DNA from: Acridotheres tristis
Taxonomy: Eukaryota; Chordata; Aves; Passeriformes; Sturnidae
DNA length: 64,000 nt
Reading direction: 5' to 3'
Assembly: GCA_037013685.1 (NCBI GenBank)
Contig: CM072896.1
Coordinates: forward strand, 9,799,444 to 9,863,443
Below the pieces are notes generated by a model. It was not told where the DNA came from, did no database searches, and saw only the letters and a list, made by a program, of their open reading frames with translations. The position numbers and the translations under genes are program-made. The first letter of the stretch is position 1, and each line of letters begins with the position of its first letter. Positions 11,441 through 22,000 of this stretch are shown here, piece after piece.

Positions 11441-12529
11441 TACTCAAAGATAAAAAACACACCTGTTGCTTGGTAGGTTGTTGGGGTGCTCGGGGTTTCT
11501 TTTCTTCATTAAGGCTCATTGCAGTCTTCCAAAGGCATTGTAACAACGTAGAATCGATGGCTCTGGAGACTTTCATGTAAAACTTGCTAGTAAAATGCAA
11601 ATGTGAGTACCTGAGGCTGAAGTCTGTTGGAAATGTGCCCAGTAGAGAATAAATAAGGAGAAGGGAATGGATTGTGGCTTTAAAGTCCAAAGGTAAGTTA
11701 CAGAAAATTGTCTCATAGTATAGCATATAACTGGAAGTTTTGCCTTGTTCCTACTTTTGGATTCTGCTGCTCACTTTTTGTGTGGCCTTCAACAAGTTAC
11801 TAAAGAAAGATATTGATAAATAGCTCTAGATTTTGAGTGCTCCAAATGAGTCTTTCTTTCAAAAGCATGAGGTACAACTGCAGGGACACATGTTTGTCAA
11901 GCCTGGCATAACACAAGTTAGACACTGGAAATCAAAGAAAAACTTGGAAAAAGTTGATGTTAACTTCTCACTGCAGCTGCAGATCGTTTTACTCCCCTAC
12001 TGCTAATGGTTGTTGTGAGGATTAATTGACTGATGTCTTTAAATGCTTTGGGAGCCTTAACAGGACAGTGCTGATGAGGTGCAAGCTGTTAACATATTGT
12101 ACTGAAAGACTGGACACATGAGAAATTGGGAATAATGAGCAAACAATGGGGGCTGCATTCTGCTAAATGCAGCCAAATAAAAATATTTTGACTAAATAAA
12201 AGATCCATTTCCATGTCGGCTTTTTTTTTTTCCCCAGTACTAATGATCTTGTCCACTACCTGTGCATGCCAAAACAAAGTGTTATCTGATTAAAACACAG
12301 GGGGTGGGGTTTGTCCTCAGAAAGACACTTGCTCTCTCTGACCTGGACCACACTCCAAGTTTAGCACTTGAGTATAAATACCCAAGCTGGGTCTCTGCAT
12401 GCCAGCTTTCTTCCTACATATATTCCTACATAGGATGCTGTGATGAGCTGGGGTTTTTCTTCTTATCAGCTGTTTCAGGGCTTTTCTGGATTCAGTATGA
12501 GAATTTACATTGCTAACTGATAATTTATA
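11441..12529. other. Intergenic, COL4A3 to LTR
   Basis: No gene, repeat family or RNA was recognised. Short ORFs here lack any similarity I know. Confidence 0.6.
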
Positions 12530-12995
12530 TTGCTAACATGCTGATGGCTAGGTTGTTGCTCAGTAGTGTTTACTCTAAGTCAAGGATTTTTCAGTGTCCC
12601 ATGGTCTGCCAGTGAGGAGAGGTACAGAAATCTGGGAGGAAGGGCAATTCCACCCCATAAAGCATCATGCCAGTATATGGACTGGGGAAATTACCTGGAA
12701 AGAGGAGGCTGATGGTGGATCAGGGACCAGCTTGGCACTGGGCAGCAGGGGGTGGGCTATTGTATTGTCATCACATGTCTTACTTGGGTTTTATCTACTT
12801 CTCTCCTTCTCCTTTTTATTACAATTAGTAGTAGTAGTATCATCATTATTACTCCTTTGTTTCCCTTATAGAACCATTCTTACCTCAACATGAGTTCTAT
12901 TTTATTTTCTCGATTCTCCTCCCATCCCATTGTGAGGTGAGATGTGGGGAGTGAGTGAGTGGCTCTATAGTGCTTGGTACAATCAGACTGTGTGC
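12530..12995 (+). mobile_element. Decayed ERVL-like LTR fragment (avian)
   Basis: The text matches, with many substitutions, an avian endogenous-retrovirus LTR common in bird introns. Landmarks in order are: the CTCAGTAGTGTTTACTCTAAG block near 12560, CTGCCAGTGAGGAGAGG near 12605, a decayed TATA region (cagtatatgg, 12671) before ACTGGGG, a (TAG/ATT)n-type run near 12826-12850, TTCTTACCTCAACATGAGTT near 12875, and GGGGAGTGAGTGAGTGGCT near 12946. No internal retroviral genes flank it, so it is probably a solo LTR or a fragment. Exact ends and target-site duplications were not resolved, and the family name is left open. Confidence 0.75.
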
Positions 12996-14199
12996 AGAAA
13001 GAAAAAGGCACAACCTAAAATTATTATCAAGAGTTTGGCATGGGAAGACAAACCACCAGAACTGTGTTGTATGCAGCATGCTTGAGTATGGCCTTTTAAA
13101 TCAGTGATTTGAAAATCAAGGACAGCTGCAGCGAAATCTGCAAACTGTCAAAGAAAGTTACTTGTGCAAGGACCTGTACACAATGCAAAAAATGGAAAGA
13201 ACATCCTGAGAGGAGAAGGGATACAGCTTGATGCAATTCTTTCTGTGATGGGACAGAAGGCGGGCAGGGGCAGTCGTGACCCTCTAATGGTAATTCATAA
13301 TGTGATACTACACTAGAAATCCCCACCAGAGCTTTTCTGGAGGATTTCCCATGACTCAGAACAACTCAAGTGACTTTCCTGTGACAACTGAATTAACAAC
13401 AGTCATGTTCCATGGAACAAAAACAGTCACAAAACTGATCTCAAAATAAAATTACATATGGGGAATCACAGTAGAGGAACCATATTTCTAGTATGCTTGA
13501 AGAACCAGTTTTTAGACCATAATTGCTTTGGGGTTTTCGTGTTTGTTTTTATTTTAAAGACAAAATCCTTTTGATTGTTCATAAAATGTTAAAGAAGAGG
13601 TAAAATTGATGATTCCACATAAAGAATTATGAGGATTGCCTGGTAAGATTGCTTGGGCCACAGCTCATGTTTCAAGGCGGCCCGATATAAAATCAAATGT
13701 AAGATCTTAAAGCAAGTCCTGTATCATTCTCAATGTTAGACAACTTTTATTTAGTAGGAGATCATATTTCTGACCACTTGCCTCTGTAAAACAGTGCTAT
13801 TGGTATTTGTGAAGAGCTGAATCAGCAAGTTGCAAGCCCTTGATCAATACATGCTTCTGTGGTGGAACCCCTACACTTTCTGACCTCCAAAACATTGTAA
13901 CCATAAATCCAAAAGATAGGGAAAGCTCTGAGCCTGCTTTCTTCTCTTTAAAACAAATACTTTATATATATATAATAGCTACTTTCATTGTATTTTCCTG
14001 TATGGAGTTGGAAAATTGAGTTATGCCGTGAAGCAGCAGCTGCTCCTCGGTTCTGTGAGAGTCAGTCTCAGGAAAGGTCAGCTGATGCTGCCCTTGGAAG
14101 CGTTTTAGCTCCATCGGGAGCTGGGCAGAGCTGGCGTCTGCGCTGGGTGTCAGCGGCAGAAGAGGGACGGCTGTCACCCACGTTTGGTGACAAATGTTG
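12996..14199. other. Intergenic, LTR to MFF island
   Basis: Ordinary AT-rich sequence with a short (TA)n run near 13962. No gene or repeat was recognised. Confidence 0.55.
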
Positions 14200-15220
14200 T
14201 GTGATGGGAGGCGATGGGTGTGGGCCAGGCAGGGCCTCGGGAGCTGAGCGAGTGACGGGGCTGTCCCGGCGGGACTGCCCGGGAGCAGCGCCTCAGGACA
14301 CTGCGGGCTGCGGCCGCCAGACGCGCCCTGCAGTGCCCCGGCTCCTGCCCGTGCCAGAGCCCGACACGCACGGGGCACACGCCACCACTCCGTGTGGCGG
14401 CACAGAGCGCGACACCGGCCCGGGCAGGGCAGGGCTGGCCCATCCTGCTCTGCAGCGCCCGCCGGGGCCGCGCCCCGGGTCACCTTGCCGGGCACCTCAA
14501 CGCGCCTGCGCGGCGCCTGCCTGCCCTCAGTAAAGATGGCTGCCCCGGCTCCTTCATACGTCCGGCACCGGAGAGAGCCGCTTCCGCCCGCCTCCAGTCA
14601 CATGACGCGCGGCCCTTACGGAAGCCCGATGGGGACGTTGGCTGCGTTTGGCGGCTGACCCGCGGAGCGCGGCGCGGTGCCGCGGTGCCTGACGCGCTCC
14701 GGGCTGGCAGCGCTCCCCGGCTTCCTCTCGCTGCACCGGGTGAGTACGGACCGCCGGGGCCTGGTGGCAGCGGCCCCAGTTCCGCTCGGAGGGCTCGGCC
14801 TGCCCCCGGGGCCGCAGCCGGCCCTTGGCGGCGCTCGCAGTCGGAGCCCCTTCAGCCCGTGTATCCCCCGCGGCCCCGTAACTGCTCAGCCCCGGCCCCC
14901 TCAGCGCCCGTCCCGCCCCGGCTCCCGGCTGCCAGTACCGCTCCCCGCCCGGCCCGGGGCCCTCGGGCTGTGCCCCGCTGCGGGGTCGCTGCAGGGGTCA
15001 CTGCCAGGGTCGCTGCTGTGGGGGCGTTCGGCAGCGGGACAGGCGCCGGTGCCGGGGGCTGCCCCCGCCCGGGGACACGCGGGGGCCGAAGCGCCGGGGC
15101 CGCGAGCTCCCCAGTTCCCTCGGACACTGTCGGCTGGCCCGCCGTGCCGACCCCCGTAAAGGGAAGGAAGCACCTACGCCCCCTCTGTTCCTCTGTTTCC
15201 GAATGCTTTGAATGCCGCCT
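14200..15220. promoter_or_regulatory. MFF: CpG island, MFF promoter
   Basis: GC content and CpG density rise sharply compared with both sides. Motifs around the likely start region include AAGATGGCTGC (YY1 type, 14533), CTTCCG at 14581 and CGGAAG at 14619 (ETS/GABPA type), and GTCACATGAC at 14597 (E-box of the USF/MiT-TFE type). A good donor (GTGAGT) at 14740 closes a first exon. It is assigned to MFF because MFF is the next gene downstream on the same strand. The long overlapping ORFs on both strands here are explained by base composition. Confidence 0.75.
14540..14739 (+). other. MFF: Probable non-coding first exon of MFF (5' end approximate)
   Basis: The GC-rich stretch ends at a strong donor, ccgg|GTGAGT, at 14739/14740. 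The start is a guess placed near the YY1 motif, which often lies just downstream of transcription starts. The exon would splice, directly or through unseen leader exons, to the first coding exon at about 18851. Confidence 0.45.
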
Positions 15221-18200
15221 CAGCGCAGCGAATAGTTGGGTGTTCCAGAAAAATGGTTGTCAAAATGACGTTTTTCTTCTAACGTTCGCCAGTATTTTTT
15301 TTCTTATTAAAAAAAATTAATTTAATTTTGTATTAAAACATTCTGCTGGAGTAAAACAAACCTGAAAGAATGCAGCCTTTAGTGTTCTGTGATCATATAG
15401 CCTTGCTCGTGTGTAATAAGTACATTTTGTTGATGTCATCCCAGTGCTAAAGGAGAGGCACTAGTGTATTGTCTGAGTTCAGCACCTATAACTGTACTTT
15501 GCAGAACAGCTTTCCACGTTTAAGGCTATGCCTGGTGCTTCTCTCCCTCAGAGTGTTCTGTTCATGCTTTGTTAGTTCACTGATCCGTGTTCTGACAGTT
15601 ATAGGGCCCCAAAATAGGTCCTTAACTCGTATCCTTAACTTCGTTCTTTGTCTTCCTCTTCCTTTTTTACTTGTCCAAGGGTATCTGGACGCTTGCCAAG
15701 GGAACACTTCGTAGCTTATGTGCACATGAACAGAGGATCGGTGAAAGCCACATCGGGATCAAACAGTAATGGAGCTGGAGAAGCTACAGTTTGGTGTGGC
15801 TTGTAAAACCTCCTCTGAGCTCAGTGCTGACAGAGCTATAATGTTACCAGAGCTCATCTTGTATCTTGGGCTCCACACTGTGCAGAACATTCCAGCTTGC
15901 AGCACAGATATGGCCAATGTCTGATTGTGGCCAAAATGCTGCCAAACAGCCGTTCCTCACATTTCTATGCAGTGCTTCATCCTCATGTCTTCTGTTCTTC
16001 TTTAGGAGAGGGAGGTACTCCTGTGTCTTTCTGAACATGCTTTTTCTTTCTCTTTTGCCTTATCATCCTCTGGATTTCCTCCTTCCTTCCTTGCTTTCAT
16101 TAAATGCTGTTGATGCTCATTTGCATGTCAGCTGTTCTCTATTTGTCCTGTATTTGTGATTAGATTTTTATTGTCTTATCATTCTCAGATTTCTATTATC
16201 ATGCCTCTTTAAGAAGTACTTATTTCTGTAAATATCAATTTTAAAATCCTCATTCTCCTGATTTATTATTAATGCTTTCTGTAAAATGTTTTGTGTAACA
16301 AGGACATTGCAGAACACCTAACTTTGGTTTGTTCAGAAGCTTCGTTAAAATGTTTTATGTGTTGCTGAGATCTCACTGCTTTTTGTTTTGCTGTTGTCTT
16401 GTAAAAAGGAGTAAAAATTGAGATCACTTTGACAGCAAATCCAGTTCACAGTGGCACAAAGTAGACAAGAGTAGGATGATATTGAGGTATTGCATCTGTA
16501 GGTCCTTGACAAGTGCTGCTAAACCTACACAGTGCTATTTAGTTTATAAATACTTTTTACCACTGTCTGGTTTTGTGTAGGTCTTGCCTTGCAGCTGGGA
16601 AGCAGTTGTTGTGCAAGAAGATTTGTGTCCAAAAGCCACACCAGGCTGTGGGGAAGCTGTGGTGCAAACACTGCTGCAGGGCAGGGATACTTGATCACTA
16701 ACATTGGAGCCAGCCAGGGTTTCCAAATGAGAGTGAGCAAGCAGGGAAACACCTTTTGTCACACGTGAGCAATAAGGGTGCTTGAAGCTGTTGCCAGTCA
16801 ATACTCTGGGTACTGTAAGTTCTTAAAATTTGGATTCTCTTGACATAATGATTTTTATGAGATCAGGAAATGCTTTACTGATCACAGACAATGTTAAAAT
16901 GAAAAGCACCTGCTATAAAGTGTTTATTCCTAAATAAACAGGTTGCTTCACTTTGTTTCGCTTGATGCAAACAGTGAGAATACAGGTGGATTAAATGTGC
17001 AGCACTTCAACTAATTTGTTTGAAAGTTTACACAGACCTTTTTTAAGGTTACACAGTGGTCTTTTTGCCTGCTCCCTGATCACCTGTACTACTGTGCTAC
17101 AGTGACACTTGGACATGATTGAGATCCTTTGATCTGTGGTCATAGGAAGCCTTGTGAATAACACTGAGGCTGGGAGGATGGGCTGCCAGGTGATCACATC
17201 TTGGGTATTCTCAGTGTGTGTGCATTCGTGTGTGGCACGGTCTAAATCCTTCTCTGTGCATTGTGTGAAGGTTATTCAGGGTTTTATTGATCAATGTGGC
17301 AGTATTGCTTGTTGAGATGGTGGGAGGGAGGGCTCCTGGGCTGTCTCCCCTGCCTTGTGGCTGCTCTGCACTGAGGCCTCTTGCTCTCTGAGTTCTGCAC
17401 GTTCAGCTCAGTGAAGTGCACGTGCAGCCACAGACGTGGCCTTGCTGCCAAAAATAGTAAAGGAATGTAGTTGCAATTTCAATGTCAAACCCTGCCTTTT
17501 TGCCAGGATGGGTTACTTCGTTTAGGGTCCTACTTAAGCAACAACACTCAAAGATTTTGTGCTAGAGTATGCTATGCTTTGCATGGGCAGATTTACCATG
17601 AAAGCTGTATTTACATGTTGTATACGTGTATATATATGTCTAGAAACCTTGTTTTCCTATTCTAACCTTAAAAAACCCATCATCTCAGTGTGAGCTGTTG
17701 ACAAGCCCCCCAGCCATTGCCTGGATGAAACGTTTCCCACAACCAGTTCTTGCAGCTCAGTGTTTCCTCTGGGAGCCCCTTTCCAGCCCCGCTCCAAATG
17801 CAATTTCAGGGTGTCTCTTAACCCAGCCCATTACCATTATCTGGGTCTGAGCCATCAGCAAGGTCCTCTGGCCACTGCCAGGTGACCAACTTCTCCCAGC
17901 TGGCTGGTCCCCTTCCAGCCAGCCCCAGGCACAGCTCTAGGATTTCTTTTTCTCTCAACCCTAAATCTAACTTCAAACTCCTAGTTACCTTGGTCTTTGA
18001 CACAACTCCCAGCAACTGCATTAGTGAGTTTCTCACAGTCCAGTTTCTAGGAAATTCCTCCACCACTTCATCTGAAATCCCACTGCTTTTCTAGGAAAAT
18101 GTATATATAAAGTATTGACAAACTCTTTCAAGTTTAAATAAAGTCTTGTTCTCTCTTCTCATCCTGTATCAGTTCAGGAAAAGTAAGATGCTGATTTACA

Positions 18201-18850
18201 GAAAAATATAGAAGTGAGAAGTTTAAAGAATTTCTGCACTTGGGAAGGGTTATGAATATTCTCAGTTTTCAAGCTGATTTGACAGGCTGTTGATAAGGAA
18301 CTTTGTCCTTGTACGGTGGGGTAAGATCTGGTGACTGATAGTGAGCAGGAGGCTGCTGCTCAGGCTGAATCTTTTCTGTCTTTTCCCTGCCTCAACATGC
18401 AGTTTTGTGAGACTTCAGCCATTTTCTCAACAATCAGTATACTGGATTTATGTAAATGCAAATCAATAATTTTGATTTCTCACCGATCCTGAATAGATTT
18501 CCTATCAATCCTCCCAGTTCTTTGATGTGTTTGTTTATGTTTCTATTTCTGCCAGACAGTGCAGGAATAGTACCTTACCTGCAGAATTTCTGGGTCGGTT
18601 TGTTTTGATTTTATTTGTCATGGCTCAAGTTGAGGACCCTCACTTTGAGCATTGTCTACAGTATCACTTTGTTCTTCTTTCATTGCCTGCGCCTCTCAGG
18701 ATTTTGTGACTACGGTTCCTGTGAATTGGTTCCTTATTTAAGACTCTTCATTTAGGATCTCCCCCTTGCCAGGTAATTGAACAAAGCGTCTCGTTTCCGT
18801 GTGGTGCTGGGTGGCAGCCGGGCTCTGAGCGCTGTGGCTTCCCTTGGCAG
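14740..18850 (+). other. MFF leader intron(s)
   Basis: No convincing coding exon was found. In particular there is no counterpart of the extra N-terminal MSKGTSSDTSLG segment of long human isoforms. A GC-balanced stretch at 17690-18175 ending in a TATATAAA-like run and AATAAA has an LTR-like look but could not be tied to a family. Confidence 0.5.
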
Positions 18851-18851
18851 G

Positions 18852-19068
18852 ATGAGCGGGGCCGCGTTCCCGTCGCCCGCGGCCGAGATGGCAGAGATGA
18901 ACCGGCTGCAGTACGAGATGGAATACACCGAGGGCATCAGCCAGCGCATGAGGGTCCCCGAGAAACTCAAGGTGGCTCCTCAGAACTCTGACCTGGACAA
19001 GGACAGCCAGGAAGGATTTCCAAATGCCAGTGTAACTATGCAGGTTCCAGAGCGGATTGTAGTGGCAG
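18852..19068 (+). CDS. MFF: MFF coding exon 1
   Basis: 217 coding bases following a ttggcag acceptor at 18850, with donor GTACGT. It encodes MSGAAFPSPAAEMAEMNRLQ and then the conserved EMEYTEGISQRMRVPEKL. It ends with the first base of a Gly codon. Reading upstream of 18851 as coding would need a non-ATG start and crosses the acceptor, so it is not supported. Confidence 0.92.
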
Positions 19069-22000
19069 GTACGTCTGGGTCGCAGTGCAGGTGAAAACTT
19101 AAATTAGTTCCCCAGATTTCTGGATGGAAAAGATATATATTGATATGTCATTTTTAAAAGAACAATCGAGAATGCTTTCTACTGTTAAAAAGCTCTTATG
19201 AAGTTTTCTTAAAATGTCTCATTAATAGTTTTGGTGTAGCTCATAATGGAGATAGCTGATGAATTAATTATGAACAGAAGGTTTAATTGCTGATGTTTCA
19301 TCTTACTAGGTTATTTTTGGAGAAAAAAAATTACTATTTATTGATTTGCACCTGATTTTTAGTAATTAACTGTAAGCTAAAGTAACTATAGCTAGTTTTG
19401 GGGATGGACTTTATACTTGTCGTGCAAAATGTGTTTGAGTTTAATCAGAATGCTAATTTTGTTAAGAATCTGCCTGAGTGGACTCTATCAATATTACTTT
19501 AGTATTTGTGGTTATGGGCTTTACAGTGACAGATCTAGAAATGCTGAAGGTCTAACAGTTTGCAAAATGTGTGACATACATATATTTTGTGCATTGATGT
19601 CCCCAGTCAAAGACACCACTGATGGGACTGTGTCTTGAGTGCTCTCACTTGCATAACAGTTTGATGTGGTTCAGGGTTACTCAGGATCATTGTCCTCAGA
19701 GAAACTACTCAAATAAGAGCCAATGTGGTCTTTATTAGCACTTTTAACAGTAGTTTTTAGCAGACCTGTTAAAGAAGGTTATACTTTATCATTTGGCACA
19801 GGCAGGAGAAATTACTGCTGTGATGTCCTTTTGAACATTAAACCTTCAGGCCTCAGAACAATTTGCTTCCTATTGACAACTGATGTTCTTGCAGGTAATA
19901 GTGAAGACATTCCATTTTCCAGACCAGCAGACCTTGACATTCTTCAGTCTACTCCATTCAAACCACTGGCATTGAAAACTCCTCCCCGTGTTATTTCTCT
20001 TAGTGATCGACCACTAGATTTTTTGGACCTAGAAAAACCTCCACAGCAGACACCTCAAAGTGAAGAGGCCAGTACTTATTTTGCTTTTTCCTTAGATGAG
20101 AAGCATTCTACTAAAGAAAGTGAAATGACCAATGATTTCTCTACTGTGGTGCAGATCAACTTGGTGCTGACATATGTTGGGAAAATAAAAAATATTTTTA
20201 TTAGCACTATAGTAGTTCTGTTTAGACTTTGAAGTGGCAGATGGCCTGGGATTGCCATGCTCAGTAAGCTTACTCACTACTTAACAAAAATCAAGTCATA
20301 ATTAGAACTACTCAAAATATTAACAAAAAAAATCCTTGTGATGAAGAGGAAGCTGCCAGGTTTGTTTTTGATTTACAGAGTATCAGAAAAATATAAAATT
20401 CTTGTAATGTATGCAGTTATGCATTATAATGTATGTGGTTAACTTCTGGGCTTCATAGCCAGATGACGTAACACCACACAGAACTAATGAGTTTTAACAA
20501 AACTCTGAAGAAACGAGCTTCAAAGAATGGTATAACATTGACATCCAGCTAAATAATGGCAACTGACACTTGAAAAATGGAAAATCATTTATGAAGCTTC
20601 ATATTCTATAGACTTATAAAATACAGCATAAATATATTTATCTCTGGTGGTAGGAAGTAATCCCAGAATGGGTAAGGCTGGAAGGGACCACTGGAGTTGA
20701 TCTAGTCCAGCCTCCCTCAGCAGGGTCATCCTAGAGCATGTTACTCAGGATTGTGTCCAGAGGGCTTTGAGTATCTCCAGAAAATATTCAAAATTCTGTT
20801 GGTTCATAATTTTGACATCACGTCACACGGATAGGTAACAACAGGATTGCAGTGAGTTTGGGGCTCGATTTTCCATGTAGCAGCATCAGGTCTGTCCCCA
20901 GTTGTTTTCCTCACAATCGCTGTGAAAGGCGTGAAAGCGTGCCCGTGTGTGCGGGGTGAGACGTGGCTGGCGGAGCTGCCGTGCCCAGCGCCGTGTCCCG
21001 GAGCTCCGTGGCGCTGACGTGTGCTGTGCTCCGTGTGCAGGTGCGCTCGCTGGGAAGGCTGAAGAGGGAGCGCTCCATGAGCGAGAACGCCACGCGGCAC
21101 AACGGGCAGCTGGCCCGCAACGACTCCGTGTGAGTGCAGCCCTGGGACACCCACCCACCCACCCTTCCTTCCTTCCTTCCTTCCTTCTGACATCCTCCTC
21201 GCTGGCTTTTCCCAACTAACGTTTTCTATGTTGTGGCAAGAGCAGCATTTTAACTGTTGTAACACCAGCCTTGTTCTTTTCTATGGGTTTTTTTTAGGGA
21301 GGTGACTTCTTGCAGTGGATGGGTGTGGAAGTGTTTGTGGGCTCACAGTTGGTTTCACCAGGAATTGTTATTTCAGGAGATTTTTCAGTTTCTGAGTTGG
21401 TATAATTTTTTTTTTTTCTCCCTGAATTTTCAGGAAATTGAGTTCTTTGTGCATCAAAATATTCCCAATTCTCTCACTGCTAATATTACAATGATTTTCA
21501 TTCATAGGAGAAGAAATACTTTTATTTCCTCATAAATACTAGAATAAGTAATTTTTTGTGGTGTCACTGTGCTTCATGTATTGGATCTGTGAGTGTATAT
21601 ATCTTAATCTTTTTGGACTAAAATAGCAAGGAGCATTTAGAATTGGGAACTTCACCTATTGTTACCATCCAAGGTAGCAGTTCTTAGGGTGCCTTCTGAA
21701 GACATGCATGCCTGTATATTTTTATTAGATATGATAGTCTTGGATTAATCATGGCTTAGTGTGAGTGACAGCATCTTACCACCTGGAAATAACTGGTTTT
21801 GCAATATACCACTTAGGAATCTTTTATATCCAAGTTTTAATACAGCTACCATAAGGAATACTTGCCTTAGGAAAGGCTTTAGATTTAAGATTTGAAAGAT
21901 GGGATTCATCTGTCCCAATGTAGACTGTATAACACTGTTGCTAAATCACCATCAAAATAAATTTTCAGTAACTAGAGGGAAAGAAGTGCATAGCCTACTT

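Noticed and set aside
14394..15320. 308-codon + strand ORF through the MFF CpG island
   Set aside because: It opens at a non-conserved ATG, crosses the exon-1 donor, and other frames and the minus strand are also open. The cause is few stop codons in GC-rich DNA.
18777..18851. N-terminal extension of MFF from a TTG codon
   Set aside because: It lacks an ATG and crosses a good acceptor (ttggcag at 18850). The apparent SLGR match to human is partly the acceptor's own AG read as an Arg codon.
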